This document shows positions 49,516 to 58,727 of a DNA stretch of 64,000 bases, piece by piece. Source of the stretch: Symmachiella dynata (GTDB lineage: Bacteria > Planctomycetota > Planctomycetia > Planctomycetales > Planctomycetaceae); NCBI RefSeq assembly GCF_007747995.1, contig NZ_CP036276.1, forward strand, positions 1,665,001 through 1,729,000, written 5' to 3'. The position numbers were made by a program, and so were the translations under genes. The first letter of the stretch is position 1. Each line of letters begins with the position of its first letter. The notes beneath the pieces are model-generated. The model was not told the DNA's origin. It searched no databases and worked only from the letters and a program-made list of their open reading frames with translations.

Positions 49516-50346
49516 ATGAGTCAACTGAAAAAAGCGATTGTCGCCGGCGATGTCGAACGCGCCCGGCAGCTTCTGAATGAGAACCCAAAGCTGGCTTCCA
49601 CGCCGATCCGCTGGGGCAGCATTCTGAACAGCTGCCAGACTGAGCCGCTTCACTTCTTAAGCGATGGCCCTTTCAATCAACTCTGGGATCACGGCCGGCA
49701 AGCGGAGCTGGCACGCGCTCTGATCGACGCAGGCGCTCCGGTGGACGGACTTCCAGGAGGTGGAGAGACGCCTCTTCACGGCGCGGCGAGTTTGGGAGAG
49801 GCGGGTGTTGCTCAAGTTCTGATCGACGCCGGCGCGAACATAGAAGCAGTTGCCTCCTATCCCGGCATCCCCGATGGCACGCCGCTGGATTTCGCCGTTC
49901 ATTTCGGCATGGTCGAAGTCGTCGACCTGCTCTTAAGAAAGGGTGCGAAGGTTTTGTCGACACGAATAGCGGCCGGAGTTGGAAAACTCGATCGAGTGCG
50001 AGCGGACCTTGAGTCGGCATCCTTATCCAATGAGCAAGCGTTTGACGTGCTGCGTTGCGCCGTAGTCTGCGATCGTATTCCCGTCGTGGAATACTTGCTC
50101 GATAGCGGTCTGGATGTGAACGTGATGGATGGGAAAGCGACCGCATTGCACTGGGCGGCCTGGGAAGCGAAGCCGAACATGGTGTCGTTTCTGTTGAGTC
50201 GTGGCGCGGACGCGACGCTCCTGGATGCGAAGTATCAAATGTCGCCTGGTGGCTGGGCCCGGCATCGTCGCAAGGAAGTCGGGCCACGTTGGGGGCACGA
50301 CGAAGTAATTCGAATTCTTGAACACCATGTCTCTGAACCAGCCTGA
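49516..50346 (+). CDS. Ankyrin-repeat protein
   Basis: The 276-aa product starts 2 bp after the MerR gene stop. Repeats are clear: ETPLHGAASLGEAGVAQVLI DAGANI-type units, GTPLDFAVHFGMVEVVDLLL and KATALHWAAWEAKPNMVSFL. Each has the TPLH...A..G...V..LL pattern and an inter-repeat loop (DAGAP, DSGLDV, SRGADA). Around five repeats are visible. No signal peptide is present. It is probably a cytosolic protein-binding module; why it follows a MerR gene is unclear. Confidence 0.82.
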   Translation: MSQLKKAIVAGDVERARQLLNENPKLASTPIRWGSILNSCQTEPLHFLSDGPFNQLWDHGRQAELARALIDAGAPVDGLPGGGETPLHGAASLGEAGVAQVLIDAGANIEAVASYPGIPDGTPLDFAVHFGMVEVVDLLLRKGAKVLSTRIAAGVGKLDRVRADLESASLSNEQAFDVLRCAVVCDRIPVVEYLLDSGLDVNVMDGKATALHWAAWEAKPNMVSFLLSRGADATLLDAKYQMSPGGWARHRRKEVGPRWGHDEVIRILEHHVSEPA

Positions 50347-50691
50347 ACGAGGTGTAGTGGCGGCAAGGAGATGATTTGAGTCCACAAAAGTCGCCTCCGG
50401 CTTCTACTTGCCGCTATTCACTACTGAGAAATTGTGACGGGACTTGTTCGTGCGTAAGGACGAACCGTCCGGCATCACGTAATCAGTTCCGCCCCCCACG
50501 CAAACCGGGTACGACGCCGCTTGGCTAAAAAAAGATCATGCAGCGGAATTAACACACGCTTGATCTACGCACCGCAATTAGGCGACAGCTGGCGGTCAAG
50601 ACCTGCGTCGATTGATTCGGCAACGGCTAGTACGTGGATTGATATGAACCACGGACCGTGCACGCCTAAAGGCCAAACCAAAAAACGACAA
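50347..50691. other. Intergenic region
   Basis: About 345 bp between convergent genes (ankyrin plus, TPM minus). No gene is credible. Nothing else can be supported. Confidence 0.3.
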
Positions 50692-51369
50692 CTAATCCAA
50701 AACCACCAGAGCATCAGACAATTCGTTGATGTCGTTGTCGTCTCGGGGCAGGACCCCGGATAGTTTTTCGCCGGTGGTGGCGATGGCGTTGCAAAGGGCG
50801 TTGGGGATTGTGCCGGAGCCCAGGTCGGTGGTGAGTTGCTGGCAGATTTCGTCTAGGGCGGATTGGCCGAGTTTGGTTAGGACCGATTCGTCAGCGATGA
50901 TGGCGGCGCGGTGTTCGAAGAGGGAGACGTAGATCAACACGCCGGTGCCGCCGGCTGTGTGGTGTACGCGGCGGTCGTAGAAGACAGACCGGGCTCGCTG
51001 CAATACGTCTTCTGCCATTTGTGCTTTGGGGGTGAAGAGCGCCCGCAGCCAGTTCACACGCATCGCCAGCACCACGCCGACGAAGAATCCCGCGACTAGT
51101 GAAACGATGTAGACGAAGAGTTGAAATGCGGCGGAGGGGCCGCCCCAGCTGTTGGCATCGGTTGAGGGGCTGGGCGTGAGCCACCACGCGGCGATAAAGG
51201 CGAGGACGCCGCACCACAGGCCAACGATGTCTTCGGGACGATCGTAACGGCCGGAAGACTTGGCGACGACCGGCATGATTTCGGCTGAGGTCTTTGCCTC
51301 GGCGGCAACGACCGCTTGAGTGATTTGTTGATGATCTTGTTCGGTGAACAGTGCGTTGGTATTGGTCAT
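50692..51369 (-). CDS. TPM-domain membrane protein
   Basis: The ATG at 51369 (MTNTNALFTEQDHQQI) gives 225 aa. The TPM domain is split around two membrane segments: TEQDHQQITQAVVAAEAKTSAEIMPVV first, then LWCGVLAFIAAWWLTP and FVYIVSLVAGFFVGVVLAM, then VHHTAGGTGVLIYVSLFEHRAAIIAD. This is the pattern of the TPM_phosphatase (YgcG/Psb32) family with the long loop. Such proteins are found in membranes and are of unknown role. The next TPM gene lies upstream on the same strand. Confidence 0.78.
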   Translation of the reverse strand: MTNTNALFTEQDHQQITQAVVAAEAKTSAEIMPVVAKSSGRYDRPEDIVGLWCGVLAFIAAWWLTPSPSTDANSWGGPSAAFQLFVYIVSLVAGFFVGVVLAMRVNWLRALFTPKAQMAEDVLQRARSVFYDRRVHHTAGGTGVLIYVSLFEHRAAIIADESVLTKLGQSALDEICQQLTTDLGSGTIPNALCNAIATTGEKLSGVLPRDDNDINELSDALVVLD

Positions 51370-51442
51370 GGCTGGAATCCATCGCCTCAGGTGATGTACA
51401 CGGTCAAACTGTTTGGGCATCAACAAAAATCGGCTGAGAAAG

Positions 51443-52255
51443 CTACCAAGAGCCGCTGGCCCCGCCTCCGCCGGAAAAGCCGCCACCTCCGAAAGAGCCT
51501 CCAGAGTAGCCGCCTCCGCTGCCGGAATTCGACAGCATGTGGTACAAAATCGCCCCGATGCCTGCGAAGACGAGGCCCCAGAATAACCAAGCCCAGCCGC
51601 TGGAGCCGCGGCGGATCAACGACACGACGGTAAAGATGCCCAGGCCGATCGCTCCAATGAGGACCGGATAAAACCAAGCAGGTTTGGGAGCGGCCGGCAG
51701 TTTGAGATCGCGGGCCATTTTTTCCAGCGACTGCACACCGGCGAGGATTCCCGCACTGAAGTTTCCTTGTTTGAATCGTGGGATGATCTGCTCGTCCATG
51801 ATCTGCAGACACAGGTCATCCTTCTCGCGCCCCCAACCGGCGCCTAATTCAATACGCGCCTTGCGGTCGTCTTTCGAGACCAACAACAGGATGCCTTTAT
51901 TCCATTGGTTCTCTCCCAATTTGGCGGGGCCGATTTGCCATTGGTCAAACAGCAACCGGGCAAAGGTCTCAATCCGCATCCCCCGACCGCCATGATCGGC
52001 CATGGAATTGATGGTGACCACGACCAGTGGAGCCGCCTTGTCGGTCAGAAGCTTGTCCGCCAATTCGCGAATTTGTGTCGCATCGGCCTCGTTGATCAAT
52101 CCCGCTTTGTCCAGGATAAATTCCCGCTGTCCGGGCGGATCGAGTTGGATCAGATTGTCGTTTTGCTGATAAGCCAAAAGCGCGGAGGTGTTCAGCAACA
52201 GGCAAGCGGCAACGAGACAGCCGATTCGGAAAGGAACATTTCGCGGGCGTATCAC
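51443..52255 (-). CDS. TPM-domain protein with signal peptide and Gly-rich tail (YgcG-like)
   Basis: The 270-aa product starts with a signal peptide (FRIGCLVAACLLLNTSALLA). A TPM domain follows: FILDKAGLINEADATQIREL, LVVVTINSM, KGILLLVSKDDRKARIELGAG and RFKQGNFSAGILAGV. After two membrane segments (AWFYPVLIGAIGLGIFTVV, WAWLFWGLVFAGIGAIL) the protein ends in a Gly/Ser-rich tail with GGSFGGGGFSGGGGASGSW, the YgcG/TPM hallmark. Orientation and family match the next gene, so they probably work together in envelope maintenance. Confidence 0.88.
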   Translation of the reverse strand: MIRPRNVPFRIGCLVAACLLLNTSALLAYQQNDNLIQLDPPGQREFILDKAGLINEADATQIRELADKLLTDKAAPLVVVTINSMADHGGRGMRIETFARLLFDQWQIGPAKLGENQWNKGILLLVSKDDRKARIELGAGWGREKDDLCLQIMDEQIIPRFKQGNFSAGILAGVQSLEKMARDLKLPAAPKPAWFYPVLIGAIGLGIFTVVSLIRRGSSGWAWLFWGLVFAGIGAILYHMLSNSGSGGGYSGGSFGGGGFSGGGGASGSW

Positions 52256-52276
52256 GGACTGAGGCTCCTACAAGTC

Positions 52277-52353
52277 GTTTCAAAACCCTCTGACGCATCT
52301 CGCTGACAATAAAAATGCAGGTTTCCGGAACAGACGCAACCGGGTTTTGAAAC
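52277..52353. repeat. Perfect 12-bp inverted repeat upstream of the TPM genes
   Basis: gtttcaaaaccc (52277-52288) and gggttttgaaac (52342-52353) are perfect inverted repeats 53 bp apart. Extension is imperfect but continues (tctgacgc...gcgtctg). It may be a small MITE/REP-type element or a regulatory hairpin in the TPM gene promoter region. Confidence 0.55.
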
Positions 52354-52865
52354 AGGTTCTAGCTATCGATGAAAATCCTAACGCATTCTCCGGAGATTGT
52401 AGTCAGGTCCCATCGAATAGTGAAATGCGTGACGACTAAGGTTGTTTCCGCTGCGTGTGCTTCTATTTGGCGACGGTATTCTTTCATGACACCCGCCGTC
52501 CTGCGGCTATCCTTTTCTCGTACGGGATCGTCAATTCGACAACAGATGTTGTCAAATCGTGGGCGGATGAGGGTGTTCATTTTGCTGCTATTACTGTTTT
52601 GGGATGACGTAACGCTTTTATCCGAATGCGTTTAGCGATTTTGGGCGGCCGGCTGGGCATGGCAATTGCTTTGTTGGATTGCTGGACATTGTTAGACGGA
52701 CGGTTTTGCTTGTTTCCGCCTTTTACGCGGCCTAAGATTTCATAGTCGCACGCATTTTGGGGAATTCAACCGTGGCACGCAGGTGTGTGCTCGGCTCGTC
52801 TTGACCCGATTCTGTTGAATTGCGATGATCATCCCCTGACGGGACAGATTCACTGGGAAAATTCT
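52354..52865. other. Intergenic region before the Cys/His-rich protein
   Basis: About 510 bp with no credible gene. The part after 52700 should contain the promoter of the metal-efflux genes. No clear hexamers are picked. Confidence 0.3.
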
Positions 52866-53351
52866 GTGTTACAACATTTCGCCACAATATTGACGTTGCT
52901 CGTTTCGGTTTTGCATGCCGGACTGGGGTGCTGCTGGCACCATGTTCATGCCTGTGAAACCTCTGCCGTTTCTTGTTGTTCGAATTCTCAGGACCACATC
53001 ACCTGTACGTCGAAACGGGGCGACTCTTCTTGCTGTCATCACCGGCATGGTGATGATTCAGTTGCCCGTCTGTCCTCAGAACCTGCTGAAACCTCGCAAC
53101 CTGCTGACGACGATGGACATCACCATCAGCACCAGCAGTGCGAGAAGAGCGGGTGCGTGTTTGTCGTCGGTTCACGAACGACATTTGTCCCGGACTCGCA
53201 ATCTCGCTGCTCGCTGGATGTCCCGGTCGTCATTGTTGAGACGTCGGTCGGTTTAGCGCCCGCTGTGTCGAGTCGAGCGACGGGTGCTTTTCGCGGCGTG
53301 CTGTGGGATGGTGCGCATGCTCCGCAATGGACTCAGACTTGGTTGCTGTGA
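52866..53351 (+). CDS. Cys/His-rich exported protein beside the metal RND genes
   Basis: GTG 52866 (VLQHFATILTLLVSVLHAG) gives ~161 aa with a signal peptide. The mature part is very rich in His and Cys: LGCCWHHVHACET, SCCSNSQDH, SSCCHHRHGD and a DDDGHHHQHQQC run. It is followed by KSGCVFVVGSRTTF. It should bind several metal ions in the periplasm or outside. It lies upstream of and in the same direction as the CusB-type gene, so is part of the metal-efflux operon. A longer frame from 52785 is less likely as it precedes the signal peptide. Confidence 0.65.
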   Translation: MLQHFATILTLLVSVLHAGLGCCWHHVHACETSAVSCCSNSQDHITCTSKRGDSSCCHHRHGDDSVARLSSEPAETSQPADDDGHHHQHQQCEKSGCVFVVGSRTTFVPDSQSRCSLDVPVVIVETSVGLAPAVSSRATGAFRGVLWDGAHAPQWTQTWLL

Positions 53352-53494
53352 GACTGCGTCTCAAGGCCCGAGTTTGACGTTATAAGCTGCACGCTTTTAA
53401 TCCGCAGCATTTCTTCTGATCCGCTTTATTAGGGTTGTTTGCGGATCGCCCTGCGCCGGTACGTCATGTCGTACCGTTCTTCATGGAGACTGTC

Positions 53495-54991
53495 ATGAAA
53501 TATCGTCTACCAAAAATCGCGGTCCAATCCGCTGCCGTCGTGGGCGGTCTGGTTGTCATTGGGGCTGCCTGGTATTTCCAATCCACCTGGATTCCTGCCG
53601 TCAAACAGTGGGCGGCAAATACCGTGGCGGCGGGTAAGAAGCAAACAGCGGGCGCCACGACTGACGATGCTGATGTTCTTATCGAAGACGATCATGCGGG
53701 GCACGATCACGCGGGGCATGAGGAGTCCTCTTCGTTGGAACTTTCCAAACAAGCCCAACGCAATGTTGGTTTGACAGCGGACAATATTCGCAAGGTTCAA
53801 CTGACCACGTTCACACGCAACATTAGCGTCCCGGCAATCGTTGCCGAACGTCCCGGCCGCACGCAGGTCAAAGTCGTGGCGCCGATGACCGGCGTGATCA
53901 CCGGTGTCTACGTGGTCGAGGGTGAAGCGATTCCGCAAGGCAAGCAGTTATTCAAAATCCGCCTGACACACGAAGACCTGGTGCAAGCTCAGACGTCGTT
54001 CTTGCAGGCACTTGGTGAGTTGGATGTCGAAAACCGCGAGATCAAACGGCTCAAACAGATCACCGAAGGGGTGGTTGCCGGCAAGGTGGTGCTGGAACGC
54101 GAGTATGCCCGACAGAAGTTAGAAGCCGTGTTAAATGCCAACCGCCAGGCTTTGATTTTGCATGGGCTGTCTGAAGCGCAAATTGATCAGATTGAAAAAG
54201 ATCGGCACTTGGTGAGTGAAATTGCCGTTTATGCGCCGAACGCGAATTTCGATTCCGATGAAGTTCGCACCCCCCAACCGCTGGTGCAACCGGTGTCTTT
54301 GATCTCGGTCGAGGGGAAAGCGGACGGTGTTGATCAAGGTCAATCGCCATTGATTGTTCAGGAACTAAATGTGAGCAAGGGGGGATTTGTGCAGGCGGGA
54401 GATACGCTGTGTGTGCTGGTTGACTATCGCGAGCTGTTTATCGAGGGCCGTGCATTTGAGCATGATGCCATCGAGTTGGCCGAAGCTGCCGCGAAAAACA
54501 AAAAACTGACGGCCGTCCTCGAAGGCAACCGAAAAAAATTAGAGACGATCGACGATTTGACAATCTCCTATTTGGACAATCGCATCGAACCCGATTCGCG
54601 GGCGTTTCACTTTTATGTGGGGCTGCCGAACCGTGTGATTCAAGATACGAAAGCTAGCGATGGCCGCCGTTTTCTATCCTGGAAATTCAAACCGGGCCAA
54701 CGGATGCAATTGCAAATCCCTGTGGAGGAATGGACCGACCGCATTGTCCTGCCGGTCGATGCCGTTGCGCAAGATGGTGCGGAGTATTTTGTCTTTCAGC
54801 AAAATGGCGACCATTTCGACCGCCGTCCGGTGCATGTCGAATATCAGGACCAATACTCGGTGGTGATTGCCAACGATGGCTCGCTGTTTCCCGGTGACGT
54901 CGTCGCCTTTGCCGGGGCGCATCAATTGCAAATGGCGCTGAAAAACAAAGCCGGCGGCGGTGTCGACCCGCATGCCGGGCACAATCACTGA
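53495..54991 (+). CDS. RND efflux periplasmic adaptor with His-rich N-terminus (CusB/CzcB-like)
   Basis: The start at 53495 (MKYRLPKIAVQS) gives 498 aa; ATG 53483 adds four residues. A hydrophobic anchor (VVGGLVVIGAAWYF) is followed by DDHAGHDHAGHEESS, a His-rich metal-binding strip as in CusB/CzcB-type adaptors. The lipoyl/beta-barrel core follows: FTRNISVPAIVAERPGRTQV, VVAPMTGVITGVYVVEGEAI. The membrane-proximal part has RIVLPVDAVAQDG. The C-terminus DPHAGHNH is a second His site. It links the CusA-type pump to the outer-membrane factor, exporting Cu, Ag, Zn, Co or Cd. Confidence 0.9.
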   Translation: MKYRLPKIAVQSAAVVGGLVVIGAAWYFQSTWIPAVKQWAANTVAAGKKQTAGATTDDADVLIEDDHAGHDHAGHEESSSLELSKQAQRNVGLTADNIRKVQLTTFTRNISVPAIVAERPGRTQVKVVAPMTGVITGVYVVEGEAIPQGKQLFKIRLTHEDLVQAQTSFLQALGELDVENREIKRLKQITEGVVAGKVVLEREYARQKLEAVLNANRQALILHGLSEAQIDQIEKDRHLVSEIAVYAPNANFDSDEVRTPQPLVQPVSLISVEGKADGVDQGQSPLIVQELNVSKGGFVQAGDTLCVLVDYRELFIEGRAFEHDAIELAEAAAKNKKLTAVLEGNRKKLETIDDLTISYLDNRIEPDSRAFHFYVGLPNRVIQDTKASDGRRFLSWKFKPGQRMQLQIPVEEWTDRIVLPVDAVAQDGAEYFVFQQNGDHFDRRPVHVEYQDQYSVVIANDGSLFPGDVVAFAGAHQLQMALKNKAGGGVDPHAGHNH

Positions 54992-55075
54992 TTCATGCGT
55001 CTGTTTGTGCCACTGCGCTAGCCAATTTCCGCCGAACGTCACCGGATCGTTTTCATTTTTGTTTGAGTATCCTCC

Positions 55076-58000
55076 ATGTTAAATGCCGTCATTCGCTTCG
55101 CCCTGCATCAGCGCCTCCTGGTGGTTGCGTTTTCGATGTTTTTAATCGGCTATGGCACCTGGCAGGCGCTGAATATCGATATCGACGTCTTCCCGAATCT
55201 GAACCGCCCCCGAGTGGTGGTGATGACCGAAGCGCCTGGGATGGCGCCCGAAGAAGTCGAAGCGCTGATCACGATTCCCTTGGAGACCACACTCAATGGA
55301 GCCAATGGCGTACAAGCCGTGCGGAGTTCTTCCGGCGTGGGGATCTCGGTGATCTATGTCGAATTTGATTGGGGAACCAACATCTACAACGATCGGCAGA
55401 TCGTTAACGAACGACTGCAACTTGTCGCCGACCGGATGCCACCGGGCGTTCAGCCGCAATTGGCGCCGATCTCCTCGATCATGGGGCAGATCATCATGGT
55501 GGGCATGTGGAGTGAAGGGGGCAAAACATCGCCGCTGGAGGTCCGCACACTGGCCGACTGGGTGGTCCGGCAACGACTGCTGACGATTCCCGGCGTCTCA
55601 CAGGTCTTCACCATGGGGGGCGGACGGAAACAGTTTCAGGTGTTGATTGATCCCAATGCGTTACTGAAATACGGCCTGACCCTGCAGGAGGTTCGCAAAG
55701 CGGTCGAGGAAAGCAATGAGAACGCGACCGGCGGCTATCTGGATGAACAAGGCCCCAACGAGTTGCTCGTCCGCGCGCTGGGACGCGTGCAAAAAGTTGA
55801 GGATTTGGAAAAACTGGTGGTCACCATGCGTGAGGGCCGCCCCGTATTGCTGTCCCAGGTCGCACGCGTGGTTGAAGGCGCACAGGTGAAACGTGGCGAC
55901 AGTTCCGCTTTTGTCCGCGAGGAGGACGGATCGTTCTCCGGCGGGCCGGCGGTTATTTTGACCATCAACAAACAACCCAATGCGGACACCCGCCAAGTGA
56001 CCGATGCCGTCATGGGGGCTTTGGCGGAACTGGAAATGACACTCCCCGAGGATATTCGCATTCAACCAGAATTGTATTCGCAAAAATCGTTCATTGATCG
56101 ATCCATCGACAACGTCGTCGAAGCGCTCCGCGATGGCGGGATTCTGGTGGTGATCATTCTGTTTTTGTTCTTGATGAACTTTCGAACAACGTTCATCACA
56201 CTGACGGCGATTCCGCTATCGGTCGCCATCACAATTCTGGTGTTCGCCGCATTTGGGCTGTCGATCAACACGATGACGCTCGGCGGCTTGGCGGTCGCCA
56301 TTGGCGAACTGGTCGATGATGCCATTGTTGATGTGGAGAATATTTTCCGCCGACTCCGCGAAAACCGACATGCCCAGGAACCGAAACATCCACTGCTGAT
56401 CGTCTTTCAAGCCAGCGTGGAGATTCGCAACTCGATCGTGTTCGGCACGATGATTGTCGTGCTGGTCTTCATTCCGCTGTTTGCACTTTCAGGAATGGAA
56501 GGCCGTTTGTTCGCGCCGTTGGGAGTCGCTTATATCGTTTCGATCCTCTCATCGCTGGCTGTCTCTTTGACGTTAACGCCGGTGCTTTCGTATTGGTTGC
56601 TTTCGAATGCCAAGTTCATGGACCAGGAAAAAGATGGGCCGTTGTTGCGGGTTCTCAAGTGGGCTGCCGGTGTCGCGATCAGCATGAGTCTGCGGTTTTC
56701 CAGGTTGATGTTGTTACTCGCCGCGGTGGGGGTGGCCATTGCCGCTCTGCTTCTTTCACAACTGGAACGCGATTTCCTGCCGCCGTTTAACGAAGGGGTT
56801 GTGCAACTCAACGTGGTCCTGCCGCCGGGAACCTCGTTGCGAAAATCCAATGACATTGCCGAAACGGTGATGCAGCGCTTGACCAAAATCGACGGCGTGG
56901 CTGCGTTCTCGCGGCGGACCGGCCGTGCTGAACTCGACGAGCATGCCGAAGGGGTCAACATCACGGAGATGATTATCGGTTTCGACGAGGACTTAGAACA
57001 GAGTCGCGAGGAAGTCCTCGATGAAATCCGCGAAGCAATGGCCGATATCCCGGGGATTGTCACAACTGTCGAGCAACCGCTGGCGCACTTGATCTCGCAC
57101 ATGATTTCCGGGGTGAAGGCGCAAGTCGGTATTAAGATTTACGGCGATGATTTGAGCATCCTGCGTACTAAGGCGCAAGAACTGGCAGCGGTGATGAAAG
57201 GGGTTAACGGGGTGACGGATGCTTTGGTCGAACCGCAGGTCGAAATCCCGCAATTGCGGATCGAATTGGATCGCGACAAACTGGAACTCTACGGATTAAC
57301 GCCCGCCTATGTGAATGACTACATCGAGACGGCGATGAATGGTGAAGTCGTTTCGAATGTGCTGCTCGGGCAACGCACGTTCGACCTGTTGGTCCGCATG
57401 GAAGAAGATTACCGCGAAAACCTGCAAGCGCTGCGCCGGCTCACGATCGAACTGCCCAGCGGCGGCACAACACCGTTGTCCTCCGTGGCGAAAATCTATC
57501 GCTCCAGCGGGCCGAATACGATCAACCGCGAACAAGTTCTGCGGCGGATTATCGTGCAGTGCAATGTCAGCGGCCGCGGATTAGTCGACGTGGTGGAGGA
57601 AATCAAACAGCGCCAGAAAAAAATTGTCGAGTCCTTGCCGCCCGGGTATTTCATCGAATATGGCGGACAATTTGAAAGCCAACAAGCAGCCAGCCGCACC
57701 ATCGGCATTCTGTTTGGCATCTCGCTGTTGGGCGTGTTTCTGGTACTCTACACAATGTTCCGCTCGGCCAATTTCTCCATCCAAGTCATGGCCGCTTTGC
57801 CGATGGCCTTCATCGGGTCGGTTACGGCGCTGGTTGTCACCGGGCAAACCTTGACCGTGGCGGCCATGGTGGGTTTCATTTCGCTAGGCGGTATTGCCTC
57901 GCGGAACGGGATCTTGCTGCTCAATCACTACCTGCATTTGGTACGTTACGAGGGCGAAACCTGGTCCAAGGCGATGATCATTCGCGCCGGTCAAGAACGA

Positions 58001-58330
58001 CTGGCACCGGTGTTGATGACTGCACTCACCTCGGGGATCGGTTTAGTACCGCTAGCAATGTCCGCCGGGGAACCGGGCAAAGAAATCCTCTATCCCGTTG
58101 CCACGGTGATTATCGGCGGCTTGCTCAGCAGCACGATCTTAGAATTCTTCGTCCGCCCCGCACTCTTCTGGACATTCGGCGTGAAGTCCGGCATGCGGTT
58201 GATTGAAGAATCCTCAGCAGAGGCGAGCATCGAACTGGTCGAAGAGGCGCACTTCTTTGAGGCCGACACAACGGGACCGCCTGAGGCTAATCCGGCGGCG
58301 CCTCCGCAGTCGGATGGCACGGTCGAGTAG
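55076..58330 (+). CDS. Heavy-metal efflux RND transporter (CusA/CzcA-like)
   Basis: The 1084-aa protein is a full RND pump. The start MLNAVIRFALHQRLLVVAFS is the first membrane helix. NIDIDVFPNLNRPRVVVM and a porter loop follow. The central GGLAVAIGELVDDAIVDVEN is the TM4 motif with the acidic pair used for proton transfer. LRDGGILVVIILFLFLMNF and later IGLVPLAMSAGEPGKEIL are typical. Size, the DVFPNLN-type start and the partner adaptor with His-rich ends put it in the HME/CusA-CzcA branch. It exports metal ions out of the periplasm with proton influx. No outer-membrane factor gene follows here. Confidence 0.9.
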   Translation: MLNAVIRFALHQRLLVVAFSMFLIGYGTWQALNIDIDVFPNLNRPRVVVMTEAPGMAPEEVEALITIPLETTLNGANGVQAVRSSSGVGISVIYVEFDWGTNIYNDRQIVNERLQLVADRMPPGVQPQLAPISSIMGQIIMVGMWSEGGKTSPLEVRTLADWVVRQRLLTIPGVSQVFTMGGGRKQFQVLIDPNALLKYGLTLQEVRKAVEESNENATGGYLDEQGPNELLVRALGRVQKVEDLEKLVVTMREGRPVLLSQVARVVEGAQVKRGDSSAFVREEDGSFSGGPAVILTINKQPNADTRQVTDAVMGALAELEMTLPEDIRIQPELYSQKSFIDRSIDNVVEALRDGGILVVIILFLFLMNFRTTFITLTAIPLSVAITILVFAAFGLSINTMTLGGLAVAIGELVDDAIVDVENIFRRLRENRHAQEPKHPLLIVFQASVEIRNSIVFGTMIVVLVFIPLFALSGMEGRLFAPLGVAYIVSILSSLAVSLTLTPVLSYWLLSNAKFMDQEKDGPLLRVLKWAAGVAISMSLRFSRLMLLLAAVGVAIAALLLSQLERDFLPPFNEGVVQLNVVLPPGTSLRKSNDIAETVMQRLTKIDGVAAFSRRTGRAELDEHAEGVNITEMIIGFDEDLEQSREEVLDEIREAMADIPGIVTTVEQPLAHLISHMISGVKAQVGIKIYGDDLSILRTKAQELAAVMKGVNGVTDALVEPQVEIPQLRIELDRDKLELYGLTPAYVNDYIETAMNGEVVSNVLLGQRTFDLLVRMEEDYRENLQALRRLTIELPSGGTTPLSSVAKIYRSSGPNTINREQVLRRIIVQCNVSGRGLVDVVEEIKQRQKKIVESLPPGYFIEYGGQFESQQAASRTIGILFGISLLGVFLVLYTMFRSANFSIQVMAALPMAFIGSVTALVVTGQTLTVAAMVGFISLGGIASRNGILLLNHYLHLVRYEGETWSKAMIIRAGQERLAPVLMTALTSGIGLVPLAMSAGEPGKEILYPVATVIIGGLLSSTILEFFVRPALFWTFGVKSGMRLIEESSAEASIELVEEAHFFEADTTGPPEANPAAPPQSDGTVE

Positions 58331-58346
58331 GGCTGTTTTCGGGTTC

Positions 58347-58363
58347 CACTGGCATTGCCCGTG
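58347..58363. repeat. REP-like palindrome (copy 1)
   Basis: cactggcattgcccgtg: a CACTGGC-att-GCCCGTG near-palindrome. Three similar ones follow at 58481, 61566 and 61700. Confidence 0.5.
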
Positions 58364-58480
58364 TTATATTCGCATGCAGGTTGTAGTACATTCCCGCACG
58401 AGAAAAAACGGATGTGTGGACGTCGTAGAAACGCAAGTTCATCATCACTTCAAACCTCAAGCCCTCCCCATCCTCAACAA

Positions 58481-58497
58481 CACTGGCAAAGCCAGTG
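58481..58497. repeat. REP-like palindrome (copy 2)
   Basis: cactggcaaagccagtg: perfect CACTGGC/GCCAGTG 7-bp stem with 3-base loop. Confidence 0.65.
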
Positions 58498-58727
58498 GCA
58501 CCCAACCTTATTGCATTTATTGCTTCATGCAATCAATTTCGAGGAGTTGCCTAATCGCAAAGCTAGGTGGCAGCAGACCACAGATCGTTGCGTCGCTTCA
58601 TTTGGTTCTGGTACGCTGGAATATTGTCTTATTCACTTATTCCAGTTGATTCCCTTTTGAAGACGATCGTCTTGCGCGACCCAAACTGAATCGAGGGGAG
58701 TGGCAGAACGGTCGGAGGCCCAACGTC

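Larger units (their letters stand above)
58331..58727. other. Intergenic region with CACTGGC palindromes
   Basis: About 400 bp between the RND gene and the hydrolase gene. It contains two short palindromes of the same family, listed separately. No gene is credible. Confidence 0.4.
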
